A stretch of DNA of 64,000 bases, taken from Cinclus cinclus. Taxonomy: Eukaryota > Chordata > Aves > Passeriformes > Cinclidae. Shown piece by piece: positions 52,419-64,000 of this stretch. The translations under genes and the position numbers were made by a program. The stretch lies in the NCBI RefSeq assembly GCF_963662255.1, contig NC_085047.1, positions 91,260,259-91,324,258 on the forward strand, given 5' to 3'. Every line of letters starts with the position of its first letter. Position 1 is the first letter of the stretch. The notes beneath the pieces were generated by a model that was not told the origin of the DNA, made no database searches, and saw only the letters and a program-made list of their open reading frames with translations.

Positions 52419-54873
52419 GTAAACTGTGTTTCTCTTGTGTTCCCTGCCTGCATCCACAGGGAGCAATTGGAGGAGGGATGAAAGTTTAACTTGCTCAAGG
52501 GTTGTTGCAGTTTTGGTGTTCTGTGGATTGACTGTACGTGGCTCAGCTGTCTTTTAGGAAGACAGGGTTTACATGCATGTGCCCATTGAAAATCATTTGG
52601 TACACCGTGGAGGTATAAAGAAGTGTTTAAGAGCACCTGTCCATGACACTCCATAGCCCTGTTCTAAATGTGAAGGACAGCAGTGCTTTCACAGCCCAGA
52701 TGGTGTAAATGCTGTTGGCAAATGCCACATTTTAGATGGGATTCCAGTATCTTATGGATTTAACATATTATGGCCCTAGACATAATTCACTAGGAAATGG
52801 TTATTGATGTATGTTGTGCAGCCCAACAAGATTGGGGTCCTGAACCTGAACTGTCAACATCAAACTTTTGCTGTTGCAGAATGGGGACTGAAGTGGGAGG
52901 TGGGTGATGGGTAGGGCAGATCTGTTGGTACAGAGCTAATTCAGCTCCTGGTCATGTGAACACAGAATAACTGTGTATTTCACTGACGCAAAGTGAAGTG
53001 GACTCAGAGAAGCATCATAAGAAAAATGTAAGATTAAAACTATATACTTGCAATGAGAGACACAGGGAGCTCTGGTACACCTGTTAAAGAGGGTAGGGAT
53101 GGCAGGGTAACAGTCTGTAAGAGACTGCAGTCAGGACGGACATGAGAGTATTTTTACACTAGATTTGGCATTTTTTCTGAAAGAGATGCTTTTGTTCAGG
53201 TGCAGCTGTTAGACTGGAAGCAGAAATAAGTACAGGCAAGTGCTTCAGCATTGTAATGAAGGCAGTGAGAACCGACTATCGCAGTAGTCTCTTGCCCTTA
53301 AAATCCATGAGAAAGTAATTTAGTAAAAGGAGTGAAAAACCAATCCCTATTTAGGCACACTTAATTTGGTCTACATCAGTTCAGATTAATGCTATAAGAA
53401 AAGTTAAATCAATGTAAACCAGATTTAGCACGAATGTAACTAAATCTGTGGGCTGCTGCACCTTTAGTTAACTGTAACCATGAAGAGAAGCTGGGGAGTA
53501 CAGCCCCTGACATCTCCAGACCTGGATGTTAATATGCTGCTCTCAAAGCTTTATTATAGAGAACTTCAGACACATTATTTAATATGCCAGAGCTAGTCAC
53601 ATACCCTACAAATTTCTCAGTCCACCTCAGGGTGGTCCAGGGAGGGGAACATTTAATTGATGACTATTCTAAGTGGCAGAATAGAACCAGCAAGACAAAG
53701 GTTACCTGCATTCTCTTAGCTGTGATGGAATCAGGAGCAAATATATTTAGAGTGTTAAAACTGAGTAAATGCTTCCAGCTGCAGTATATGGTGATAAGGA
53801 ACTTTGATTTTACGTATTTTGATTCCTGAGTCTTAAATCTGAAAATAAGCTATAATTGAAGTAACCGTAATTATACACAGCAGGCAAGATTCTTTAATTG
53901 ATTTATGAATTAACTTCCATATCATTGGTGTATCTGCATTCCTTAACTGATCATATGGGTTTTTTCATGTCCATAATGCGAAATATTAATTACCTTCATG
54001 CACTAGGAAGGATAATGCTTAGTCCTGGAATAATCTGAGCAGATACATTAAACACTTGTCTGCTAGAAATTCATCCCACATCCATCTGTGCTCATTAAAT
54101 CATCAAATTTCTCAGAAGTACCAAATTATATTTTTTTTAAAACAAATTACGGTTTTCAAACCACTTGTTCTTTTCACATCTGGCAATGGAGCAACTTGCA
54201 TTCAACGTCACTCAGCTCTGTATTTTGCTTGTTTGCATTTTGGTGCATTTCATCTACACAGTAGGAGCAATTCTCTAAGAAAGAAAAGGGAGGAGAGGGA
54301 AAAAAAGGGTTAGATAAACAGATTCAGATGCTGGAAGAAATTTTAAAAAGCTGCAAAGCATTTCAGTACACTTAGCTGTACTTGGCTTTCTGTCTCCCAA
54401 CGCCCATCTGTGCACACAGAAACAGAGCACTGAAAGGTTGGAAGAAGTAGCACATTCCTTAATATTTACGGCATTCAAAATGAGGCTCATGCAGGCAGCA
54501 GAGCACCGCTACTTTTCCTGTAGAGATTGGCTTGCAGCTCCAGCACTCGCCACATCCAGGTTACTGATCAAGCCCAGTGCATCAAGAGGAGCATTAAAGG
54601 GCTCTGATTGCTTGCAGCTCACTCACTGTTTAAGGAATTAATTGCTTATTCTGCTGCCTAACAGTGCAAGACCCTTCTAGGAGTTGCAGCCAGGAAGACA
54701 GAAAGGTGAAGCAAGCATCACCCTCTTGGAGGTGCTATTAATGTTTATACTCTCAGTCTTTTTTTTTTTTTTGTACATAGAGAAGAAAACAATTTTCTTC
54801 TTCTTCTTTTTGATATTCCAAAGCCTGGCTATGGATGGCTGGATTAGAAAGGAAATTGCTTCTAGCTCTCTTG

Positions 54874-55668
54874 TCATTTAGCCTTCATATTTGTCTGGTT
54901 TTCTGGGATAGTCAGAGCACATCTCTGCCTTCTGGGTGTAGTTTCTGCTACCAGTTTATAAAACCACATTCCTTTAGATGCTCTCTGCCACAAAGCATCC
55001 AGCAATCCAAGCAGCAGAGCAGAGAAATTTCCCAGGTGGTGTCCTTGCCACTTCACATGGCAGTGATTGACTGCCAAGTGAACACCCCATGAGGCTGTGT
55101 GTGCCCCACACACTCTTTTCCACCTACTGCTCCATCCAGTTTCTTCTGGTGCAAGAAACAGGACCAGTACAGAGACGTGCTGTGCTGAAGCAGGCACTGG
55201 GCCAGAGCCTTGCCCACATCCCACCGACGCTGTCGGCTCACAGGAGGGGTGTGCTTTGTGCCTAGCAGCACCAAAACAAAGTACTTCCCTTACCACCCCC
55301 TTCAAGAAAATGTGACTGTACATTAAGCAAAACAGGAGAGTTGAGTGTGCGTGTGTGTGTGCGTGAGTCATGTTCCCCTCGCTGCCTGGCACTGTTCCCA
55401 GAGGCGAACCTGAGTAAAACATGTCACGCGTTGTTGACTCTTTTATAGTAACTGGCACTAACTCTGCCGTGTTATATTGTGATAAAGCAGCTGTGACCAG
55501 ACTTATTGTCACGACTGGCATATCTGTACTGCATTTCTGTGGTTTTCGTGCAGCCTTCAACCAAGTTGTAACCACAACATTGCTGCAGAATAAGTTGGGA
55601 GCAGGAACTTTGACCTTTAAAATAGATCCCTCCGTGATTCCATGTATCTTTCTACAAATCACTGCCAC
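54874..55668 (-). other. Unexplained open reading frame, 264 codons, antisense
   Basis: The longest open frame in the window runs on the minus strand, opposite the gene. Its product has no recognisable domain. A His/Thr/Ala stretch (HAHTHAHS) comes from the GT-rich microsatellite, and the rest has no clear repeat pattern, signal peptide or regular membrane segments. The opposite strand is also open for about 98 codons at 55421-55717, suggesting a local lack of stop codons rather than coding pressure. I see no clear promoter, splice structure or close poly-A signal. Listed because of its length; most likely not a gene. Confidence 0.15.
55344..55366. repeat. Interrupted (TG)n microsatellite
   Basis: GTGTGC, then a pure GT run of ten bases, then GCGTG. 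It lies inside the antisense open frame and encodes its His/Thr/Ala stretch. Confidence 0.85.
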
Positions 55669-57175
55669 ATTAGAAATGGAGCTTCCAATTCAAGGAAGCA
55701 TTCAAGCACGTGCTTAACGTCCATTGACTTCAATTTTGCTGTGCTCCTATGTTGTCTTTGCCAAAAAGGAAAGCAGAAGAAGGGTTCTTTTCATTCCTGG
55801 AAAGTGATACTAGAGAAATGACCCAAGGAGTAATTTCTGACTGGACAGTGACATGTATTCATATAGTTAAGTGCTTCTCTGAGTAGGGATACCTGCCTTA
55901 GGACTGAGAACCAACCATCTCAGAAACTGAATCCTGAGATATTTCCAGTGGAAAAATAAAAGACCCAACTGAGACTTGCTCTTCTAAGGCTGCTGATTCC
56001 GTCACCATACTGTGAAGAAGTAGGTTTTGGCTTGTAGTATGCAGAGGTGCCTTGCAGCTCCCTGCAATTTGCCAGTGAAAGGATGAAAAAACAGAGCTCC
56101 CCTGGTAAAAAAGAGCAAGGTTAACTGGGCTAGATGCTCCACTGGCATTGATTATCCATTGCCTCCAAAACTGTGTATCTCTAATGCATAAGAGACCTGT
56201 TGGAGTCACAGGGCTGGACTCATACAACCTGTCCTTAGTGCATGATACTTTGAGAAACAAGAACTTGCGTTAAGCATCCACATTCAAGCACTCTAAATGG
56301 GATCAGATTGGAGGTCAGCCCTGAAGACCTAATTTGTCTCATTGCATATTTTCTTAAGTTGCTTTAGTTCCATCAGTGTCCGGAATACACTCAGCGAGTA
56401 ATCTGGGGTATGTTTTTTAGTGTCCGTGGCTGAGTTCAACCATTTATTTCTGCTCAGTTCTGATCAATACTGTTCAGACCCTGCCTGCACACTGACAGAG
56501 GGCCTGTATGAGTCATTTAGACCAGATAGGACTCCTACACAGCCAGTGTGCATGAGATAAGTCTCTGTCTGTGGAAAGTGTGGCACGAGGCTTTACAGCT
56601 GAAGGAGTCAGAGAAACCACTTTCCTCACATCTGCACTACTCAGTGCATTTCATCATGGTCACTTGCTAGAGATATTCCAACTTCTGCAAAAGGTGGGGT
56701 GGCTCCCATGTCAGAGCCTTGACTCACATCCAGAGCAGCGTCTTGTGCACTAAATGAAGCAGGCATCCTATGGGAAAAATAGTACGCAATCATAATAAAA
56801 GATCATATTGCAAGGCAGCAGAAGTAAAATAATGGACAATTTTATTTGCCTTTTTCTTCATCTCAGATGAATGGGTGTGAAACACTCATGCTCTTTTAAG
56901 GTTATAGATTTCTTTCTTTCTTTTCCTACACCTATTATATTTTTAATCATTTTGCTTCTTTAAAAGAAACAAAGCCAGAACTTCCATCATGTGATATCTG
57001 AGGTTAGGAGTCTTATTTGCACCTTCCAGATTTCAGTAGGAGTAGCAAAGGGAGAGCTGGGTGGGAGGGGTGTTTCTTTTGGCTGCAAAAACAAGTGCTA
57101 TGAAGATGGGACAGGGGGATTGCAAGGTCTTTGCTGACAGCAGAGGATAGACCTATTCCCAGCTCAGTGAGATAA

Positions 57176-57580
57176 TTGCTGCCAGGGTGCCCATCCCACT
57201 CTCAGCCCCAGTGCCAGCCTCTACTGATGCAGTCTCCTACTTCTTGGGATGCCATGTCCCTGCCCCAGGCTCCCTCCCACCAAGGCTTTTGCTCTCCCAG
57301 ATTCAGCTCAGCAGAGCTTACCCCCTCAGCAGCCATACCCACACCTTCCATCAGGGCTTCCAGTTTTCATCACATTCACGTTTCTTCCTCTGCTCCCAGT
57401 TTTCCTCCCATCAACATACCTCTTCCTCCACCTTGTTCCCTACTTTACCCCACACTCCAGCTCCCCCATCCCCTGACCTTGCTGATCCTACTTGCAGCCT
57501 CTCCTCATGTGTTATCTCTTGTGCACCAAGGACCTTTCCCAGGCCACTGCCCATCCTGGACAGTAGCCTCCAGGGATGAA
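57176..57580. other. Pyrimidine-rich block
   Basis: About 400 bases strongly biased to C and T on the + strand, with few stop codons, so two overlapping frames (156 and 130 codons) are open. The products are Pro/Ser/His-rich as expected from composition. No repeat family recognised. Confidence 0.6.
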
Positions 57581-58079
57581 GTGCCCAATCCAAGGATGCC
57601 ACAGCAGCCAGCAGCAGGGATGTCTAACATCAAGTTTGTCCCCTAAGAGAAAAACACAAGAAGGGCCCAGTGTTAAGAAAGGAAGAGAAAAGCAACCTCT
57701 GAGGTCTCACAGAGCTAGGACAGCTTGGAGCATAAATCAGCAGAGATTTTACTTTCAGTGCTCATACAAGCCTAAACATGCGCCATTTTGGGATGGTTTG
57801 AATGTTTTTAACCTGGCTGAGAATGGGTGATTTTCTGAAGGAACACTATTCCTGACAGACCAGTGGGACCACAGGACAGGACTTTGCTCCCAAATATAGG
57901 ACCTGAGAGCAGTTTGTGGAAGTGCTCATATGGGTCCTGCTGGTGCTGCAAAACCCCTTGTTATTCTTGAAAATAATGAGGCCGTTGGGCTGTATGTTGG
58001 ACCCTCACCCTGATAGTCAGCTGCTGTAGAGAATTTGGGCCACAGTGATTAGCATTTGGCAGAATTGTAACTATAAGAT

Positions 58080-58200
58080 AGATTTACACAGTTTACAAGA
58101 GAAAATACCAAATACTGTTAATAGTAGTCAGAGGTGATTGCCACACTTGTCATTATAATTATTGCCCAGCTAATTAGCATTTTCAAAAATTGGTAATTTA
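58080..58200. promoter_or_regulatory. AT-rich homeobox-motif cluster (candidate)
   Basis: Contains cattataattattgcccag and gctaattagcatttt, with TAATTA and ATTA cores close together. Possible conserved non-coding element by appearance only. Confidence 0.2.
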
Positions 58201-59220
58201 GAGGTAGAATGTGACACAGACAAAATTGAGAAGACTGAGATCCATCTAAAATGCCAAGCAACAGTTTGGTATAGGAAAAACTACAGTTCTATAGCATCTT
58301 CTCGAAAAGGGGACAAAAGGGGAGATATAAATAGAAGCATCCCGGACTGCCTTTTTGGGAGTGAGGGAGGATGTCTGGGAGAAGAGACCTTTTCTGCCAA
58401 AAAAATACAGCTAATAGCTGTCCTTGCAAGTCCATTCCAGAGGATAAGTGATGCTGAGGTGCCACCTGGAGGTATGCAAGGGTGGCACAGCTCCCTGTGC
58501 CAGCGCAGTGCCGGGATGATGCCCCTGCAGCCCCCACCGGGCTGCCTCTCCCAGGCTCAAACCTTCAAACCTCTCGTGGGAAAAGGCATCACATCTTTTT
58601 CCATCTCTCACAGAGGAGTTCTTAAGTGATTTGCAAGGTCTTTCGTAGCTAGTATTTTGTTATTCTATCAAAAACCTTTTTGGTACTGTCTTCTGAGGTA
58701 CTGTAGTTAATTAAATTTAAACCATAGCATTTAGGATTTCCCAAATGGGAAAAAATGGCTCATTTCATAATGCAGTGACTGAGATTCATTTCCCTAAATT
58801 GCTAAGAATATGCTGTGTAGAACCCCTTTTGTGACAAGTGGGCACATTCCTGTTGAGTGTGGTCACCTGCTTCCTCATGTGAGCCATTTAGGGACTAGCA
58901 GCTCATCACTCTGAGGACGTAGTTTTGCTTTAAAAGGATGTGTCTGTGCTTTTTTTGTGCATGAGGTGCTGGCAGTCCCAGCTGGGTCTTCAGAGTGACC
59001 CTGCCCAATACACCACCTTTTTCTGAGTTTCTGTTTCCTGAACTTGCCAGAACAGTCTGTAAATACCTCCACACACTCAAGTAATGTTGAGGTCCAACTT
59101 TTCTTCTTTCTCAAGGCCTCTTGAGTTCCTGATGCAGAGCTCCAGTGTGCGGTGATTGTGCATAAGAGTAGTGAGATCTGAAACTTGGCATCATCTTAGC
59201 TGAAATTGTTCCACTCTGAT

Positions 59221-59300
59221 AATTTAATTAATCAACACTGCAGCAGAGTGTTTCAAATAATGTGTGCATTCATTTGCATAATGAGTGTAATTGGCAAAGC
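59221..59300. promoter_or_regulatory. Octamer plus TAAT motifs (candidate)
   Basis: A perfect POU octamer ATTTGCAT (59272-59279) overlaps TAAT (59279-59282), with aatttaattaatcaa 40 bases upstream and gtgtaattggc just downstream. Such an arrangement suits POU and homeodomain factors; function is inferred. Confidence 0.25.
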
Positions 59301-60389
59301 TTCATATTATAAGTGTAGCAGTTCCACAGATGATATCTTGATAGACCATTTTCCTGCACACGTTTCAACCTGTTATTTGCTTTTCCACAGAGGAAGGAAG
59401 TGACAGCTAGATTTATTAGCCAAGGTACAGAGAGGATCGGCAAATTTTTGATGGCACTTGGACACATATATTTTCCAGTACTGTGTTGCTCTGTCAATAA
59501 AAAAGCCACAGTCAGGTATTAGAACATAACCCCTACTCCAAACAGTTCAGTGTTTTTCCAAGCAATGGGTTGTTTGGCTGTGGAGATGTCCAGACAGAGC
59601 TGATTTTTCCAGTGTCGTGCCAAGGTGGAGTGCCTGGTTTCAGAACTGAAGTCACTAGGCACCTGAGCAAAGCCTGCAAAGAAAATGAGTGACTGCCACT
59701 GGAGAGCCTCTTGCTTTGGTAGTATCTCACTGAGGATGGCCTCAGGGTGTGATCCACAGCCTCCAGGGCCTGTTAAAATCCCCAGGGACAGGTATTATTT
59801 TAAATAAATACTCACCTTTAACAAACAGGACTCAGGCACTGGGGGCCAGGCAGCCGTTGTGAATATATTATTTCTCAGGAGATGGGCTTTAGGTAATCAA
59901 TTGGCAACTTTTAGCTATCTTACTATATTCACTACTTTACAATTAGCAAGACAGTTATTGACTGTTAACCAAATGCCAGATGACTGCAGAAGTGCTGAAG
60001 GAAAAAAAACAACTGTGCAGTAGAAATATATTCCCTGCTCTGCACACAAGTGCGTTGATAGAAAATGGCCCAGTCTGTGCTCTCAAAAGGACGCCTGCTG
60101 ATAAGCTCTGAGTGCAGAATAGCTGTATCAGGCTCAGACACATTATTACTTCATTGAAATGAAGTGACACTTGAAAACTAAGTTCCCAGAGAGCCCTGTG
60201 AATGGTTCAGGACTGGGGCTCCCTGTTGGTTTGGAGAGTGCTTTGGAAGTCACTTGATACCTCTCCATTTTAGCTTCCCTTCCAGGTTTGAGGGACTTAA
60301 AGTACATTCTCAAGAAACATCATAAGAAGAAAAATGTGAACTGCTTTAGCTAACTTCTGCTGGTGTCACAGGCAGTGGGAACATTGCAA

Positions 60390-60865
60390 ACCCCATTTTT
60401 CATCACCAGTGGACAAGGGAAGAGAGCGTATCTATCATATGTCTGGACTTCTGTAAGATCTTTGACATGGCCCCTCACAACATCTCTCTCTAAATTGTGA
60501 GGAGGATGGATTTAATGGGTGGACTGTTTGGTGGATCAGGAATTGGTTGGACAGTCACATCCAGAGGGTAGTGGTTGATGGCTCAATGTCCCAGTAGACA
60601 TTGGTGACAAGTGGTGTCCCTCAGGGGTCCACACTTGGACCAGTGTTGTTCAATATCTTCATCAATAACATAGATGGTGGGATTGAGGGCACCCTCAGGA
60701 AGTTTGCAGATGACAGCCAGCTGATTTGTGCAGTTGACACATGGGCTCTGAGCAACCTGCTTGAGTTGAAAATGTCACTGCCTCTGGCAGAGGGGTTGAA
60801 CAAGATGACCTCTAAAGTCCCTTCCAGCCCAAACTGTTCTATCATTCTGTGATGCTATGATTTTT
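60390..60865 (+). mobile_element. CR1 LINE, 5'-truncated and internally deleted
   Basis: Sense-strand CR1. The reverse transcriptase palm is readable at about 60601-60740: [20 protein letters not shown], then KFADDSQL with the catalytic FADD box at 60703-60714. Just after, near 60740, the sequence jumps to the CR1 3' end (gagcaacctgcttgagttg, then cctctaaagtcccttccag and the attctgtgatgctatgat terminus). The thumb and C-terminal part of ORF2, several hundred bases, are missing. Stops upstream of 60601 also break the frame. It ends about 380 bases before the last SH3RF3 exon. Confidence 0.92.
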
Positions 60866-61244
60866 GGCTGGAGCAAATGCAGAGCTGAATAAGATGTTAC
60901 AGCAGAGATGCAGCACTAGGATTAAGCAGCCAAGTCCTGGCACAGTCTCAGCACACAGCTGGGAGCAGGGATACCATGAGTGGTCCATCCATTTGACAAC
61001 ACGTTCCTGCTTTCACGGACTGGCTCCAGAGTACATCCTGGTCAATTGTCCAGCTAAGCTGGCCAGGAATTCCCATCTTACTCAGTTTTAGTAGAAAATG
61101 TAGCTGCATCGCGTACAACTAGTGTGTGAAAATGTAACTTATGGATATTTCCAAAAGGCTTTTTACCCAAGATCTCTGGTACTGGTGCCCAGCTGCTCCC
61201 ATTGAGTGCAATTAACCAAGTCTTCGCACATTTTTTTCCCAAAG

Positions 61245-61413
61245 GTACCGCGTTGTGGTCCCATACCCACCGCAGAGCGAGGCGGAGATTGAACTGAAGG
61301 AAGGTGACATTGTGTTTGTGCACAAGAAACGGGAGGACGGCTGGTACAAAGGGACGTTGCAGAGGAACGGCAGGACGGGCCTCTTCCCTGGGAGCTTTGT
61401 CGAGAGCTTCTGA
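61245..61413 (+). CDS. SH3RF3: SH3RF3 last coding exon: fourth SH3 domain and stop
   Basis: The final coding exon, acceptor ttttcccaaag|g, ends with tga at 61411-61413. The first g completes Arg; 55 residues follow. They form the fourth SH3 domain: [19 protein letters not shown], with PYPP in place of ALYDY, then the acidic RT loop, [12 protein letters not shown] with the binding-site Trp, and [11 protein letters not shown], with Phe at the usual Tyr position. The protein ends three residues after the SH3 fold, as in other POSH proteins. In the POSH family this domain takes part in contacts with scaffold and trafficking partners. Very strong conservation and no missing residue. Confidence 0.97.
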
Positions 61414-62439
61414 GGATGAATCGCTGCTCTCTCAACTGAGCAGCTTTCAGGGGAAACTGCATAGCACAAGAAGAGACAGCAAAGAGAAACTGGACTGATA
61501 ACCACTGCCATTTTTATTTCCAAAGACTTCCCCCAGGCCCTTCAGTCTGCAGCTCTGGAGACACAGTGTCCCACTGTGCTCCTGAGACCGTGTGCGGTGC
61601 ATACAGTGGTATGTTGAAGTAGTGCCTTCCACCTGGAATCACAGACTGAAAGGACACCCATCTGGATTGTAGTAACTAAACTCTGGCTGTTAACCTTTTG
61701 TGTAAATTATAGAGAAGATATCTTTAAAAAAAATTACAAGGAAAGCTGTTATATTGCTGTAACTTATTTGTCAGAGCTGCAGTGTTCTTATTACTGGCCT
61801 ATGCAAGGTGGATTTGAGAGTTCAACGAGGTGTGCTAGGAAGCTCTTAAACTGGGATTTTGTTTTTACCAAGGAAAGAAGAGGGAAGGGTGGAGAAAACC
61901 CCAGCTAAAGATCAGTGCATCATTGTACAAGTAAGAATGAGGAGTCCAAAATGTTAATGTCATGCTTTCTATATACCTCAAAGATATGCTGCGCAGGTTT
62001 GTTGGTGCGTGTCGGTTTTAAGTACTCAGAGTGCCACACCACCCCGTGTCCTGGCACTGCTGCCAGGAAGGTCTTGGAGGAAGCACGGCTCCACCATTAA
62101 ACTGTGGTTATTTGAGCAGAATCCCTTTTGCCTGTCTTCTGCCCATACTATATGCAGCATGGATTTTTGTCCTTCGGTATCACTTTCCATTGCTTTTTTG
62201 TACGACGTACCTTTTTACTGTAAGAATTGCTCTACTTTATATATATTCCTACTAGATCAGACATTTTCTCTTTTTCATACATCTGGTGCTATTTTTTTTA
62301 ATTGTTAAAGATTTGGTTAAGCAGAGAGGCTGAACAAGATTTGCATTCAACATATGAAATTAGAAACGTACCCGAAGATTGAGATCAGACTGCTTGTTCT
62401 TGCATCATAGAGGAAAAGAGAAAAAGCTGCATGGTCACC

Positions 62440-62445
62440 AATAAA
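62440..62445 (+). terminator. Candidate polyadenylation signal, proximal
   Basis: AATAAA in ccaataaatacc, with a GT-containing segment (cctgtgg) about 20 bases downstream. It would give a 3' UTR of about 1.05 kb. Confidence 0.4.
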
Positions 62446-62856
62446 TACCTGGGGGAGCTGCCTGTGGAGCACACACATGCTTGCTCTCTCCTACATATTT
62501 AGAGTGGCTGAAGACCCATGCTGAAGCACAGCGTTCTGTCTGGAGAGTGATAATGACTCCAGAACTGGAAGTCATTCCCAGAGGAGTCATTTTAATTGAC
62601 TTTTTCTTGGCAATAAGAAGAACACTGCAGGTTCTAGCACACACAGGGACCGTGGAGTTTTCCTCTGTCGTTGCATGGCAGAGATGAGAGCTGATCTGTG
62701 ACAGCAGTAATTAGTGTTATGGAAATGTGATTTCTTACTGTAGAAATGTACAGTACAGTACAGTCTGGAGACTGTTGGATTTCTTAACGTCATCAAGCTA
62801 CAATACAAACTGTATCAGGCAATATAAGCTTCCATCTACCAGGGACTTAAAGGTGC

Positions 62857-62862
62857 AATAAA
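62857..62862 (+). terminator. Candidate polyadenylation signal, middle
   Basis: AATAAA in gtgcaataaatgcaagg, followed by gtaatttgtatg. It would give a 3' UTR of about 1.5 kb. Confidence 0.4.
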
Positions 62863-63631
62863 TGCAAGGTGAGTTTAGCCAGTAATTTGTATGAAAAAGA
62901 ATGAGAAAAAAAGTCATAATGCAATTGTTGAGAGTATTTAAAAAGACATTGGCTCTTGAGGAGTGAGTCGTGTTGAAAGGCCTTTCATAGCTGTATCCAT
63001 ACCTTGCCTCTGACAGCAGCTGGCTGTTTGCCAAAGCCCACATGTGGTGGGTGTTTAAAAGCATGTTGGAGGCACTGTAACCTGGAGATGATCTTATTGA
63101 AACAAAGAGGCCCAGTGGGTGAGCATCATCACTGCGTTACCGGTATTTCATATGCGAAGGTGTAAGTTTTGTTTTCATTCAAGCCGTGTGTACTAGTACA
63201 TATCAAAACTCATGTAAGTGAGCATTCCTTTTTAAGTTCAGCTCTGTGACTTTGTTCTCTGTAAAATAAGTTCTTCTTGCTGTCACACGTTAACAAACCA
63301 ATTCCAGAAACACAGTTCATGGCCAAGTATAGCACCTTCAAACCGGGAGGCATCACTTTCAGGGTGTTTTTTTACACTTGATGTTGCCGCATTTGTTGAT
63401 ATTCCAGATTGTAATGAGTCAGTCGCTAAAAATTTAGTTACTGTTAAGAGGAAATTGCCTTTTTATAACCAATAAGAGACTGAAGAAATGTCTTTTGGAA
63501 AGACTTGCTTGAGATTAGAGCCATATCTGTTCCACTTACTTGGTCCAGGTCAGAACTGGTGTCACTGCACCTCAAACAGTAAACTGCACAGTTAGGCAGT
63601 CAGCAATGCCAAAATGCATGTTATTGATTCC

Positions 63632-63637
63632 AATAAA
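63632..63637 (+). terminator. Candidate polyadenylation signal, distal
   Basis: AATAAA in ccaataaaaattctggg with a T-rich downstream element. Best of the three candidates by context. Confidence 0.5.
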
Positions 63638-63655
63638 AATTCTGGGTTAGATCTG

Positions 63656-64000
63656 TCAGAGATGAGATTTTTTCTGACAACTTACAGTGGTTAAAATGCT
63701 CTTAAAATTCTGTTCTGTGGCTGTTTACTACAGTCAGAAAAATGAAACAGGATGGCAGCTTGTATGCTGCCTATTCTGTTTAGCCTGATCTAAAATGGTT
63801 CCAGATTTCCAGCGTTTTATACTCAACTCTAAGAGGACGAAAGTTGGTGTGTGAGAGGATCAAGGAAAACATGCAGATATCATATCATTAAATCAGTGCT
63901 TTATAAAAATATATTTTGCAAGGAGGATTATGGTTTTTTGAATGGTCGACAACCCTTCCAGTCATACCTTCTTCTAGGAAAAATATGGGGGGAAGGGGGG
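63656..64000. other. 3' flank, nothing recognised
   Basis: AT-rich sequence to the window end, which closes in G-rich ggggggaagggggg. It holds no open frame of note and no repeat I can name. It could be extended 3' UTR or intergenic. Confidence 0.5.

Larger units (their letters stand above)
52419..61244 (+). other. SH3RF3: SH3RF3 last intron, 8.8 kb
   Basis: From gtaaac at 52419 to ttttcccaaag at 61244. It contains a (TG)n/CG run (55344-55366), a long antisense open frame (54874-55668), a pyrimidine-rich block (57176-57580), motif-rich AT segments (58080-58200 and 59221-59300) and an internally deleted CR1 (60390-60865). 52450-54700 and 55720-57000 show nothing I can name. Confidence 0.85.
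61414..63655 (+). other. SH3RF3: SH3RF3 3' untranslated region (inferred end)
   Basis: Non-coding sequence after the stop. It has no transposon that I recognise, is AT-rich, and contains three AATAAA hexamers (62440, 62857, 63632). The one at 63632 is followed by a T-rich stretch (gagattttttctg), which suits a main cleavage site at about 63650-63660. The end is inferred; transcripts could stop earlier. Confidence 0.6.

Noticed and set aside
57176..57646. 156-codon Pro/Ser-rich frame as a gene
   Set aside because: Its product reflects the C/T-rich composition. A second frame is open over the same stretch, and there is no homology or splice structure.
3306..61413. Assignment to SH3RF1 (POSH) instead of SH3RF3
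   Set aside because: The linker blocks HGRAGSCPIESEMQGAMG and GEQGTPPKVQLPLN, and the ending FVESF, fit SH3RF3 as I know it; SH3RF1 differs at these blocks.
1..64000. CRISPR array, prokaryotic operon or new defence-type system
   Set aside because: No spaced direct repeats, no clustered genes and no ribosome binding sites. Intron-exon structure and CR1 repeats show a vertebrate chromosome.

Overview
The window is vertebrate nuclear DNA, almost certainly from a bird. Coding sequence comes as short exons with consensus GT/AG borders inside long AT-rich introns, and the interspersed repeats are mainly CR1 LINEs plus one avian-type endogenous-retrovirus LTR. A short SINE made of a tRNA-like head fused to a CR1 3' tail resembles the TguSINE1 group known from songbirds, so a passerine is the best guess (inference from one diverged copy).

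One protein-coding gene is supported: the 3' half of SH3RF3 (POSH2), on the + strand. Seven coding exons were found at 3306-3674, 18438-18538, 22559-22729, 25921-26171, 30232-30536, 52081-52418 and 61245-61413. Their phases join without conflict into one frame of 567 residues plus a stop codon. In order they encode a linker with a partial CRIB-like patch, a short linker, the third SH3 domain, a Ser/Thr/Pro/Gln-rich linker, a GC-rich Pro/Ala-rich linker, a basic Ser-rich conserved block and the fourth SH3 domain, which ends the protein. The RING finger and the first two SH3 domains must lie upstream of the window. The 3' UTR starts at 61414 and probably runs to a polyadenylation signal at 63632, with possible earlier signals at 62440 and 62857.

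Layout: 1-3305 is intron ending in an antisense CR1 tail close to the first exon. 3675-18437 is a 14.8-kb intron with a 2.8-kb decayed sense CR1 containing a microsatellite. 18539-22558 holds a 24-base poly-C tract. 22730-25920 has no recognised repeat. 26172-30231 ends in an antisense tRNA/CR1 SINE about 60 bases before a very GC-rich exon. 30537-52080 is a 21.5-kb intron with a CR1, a solo LTR, an ancient CR1 remnant and several AT-rich homeobox-motif clusters. 52419-61244 carries an internally deleted CR1 near the last exon. No second gene, functional tRNA, CRISPR array or new multi-gene system was found. The less ordinary signals are the SINE, the GC-rich exon with an 11-base tandem repeat at its donor, the microsatellite inside the LINE reverse transcriptase, and a 264-codon antisense open frame at 54874-55668.
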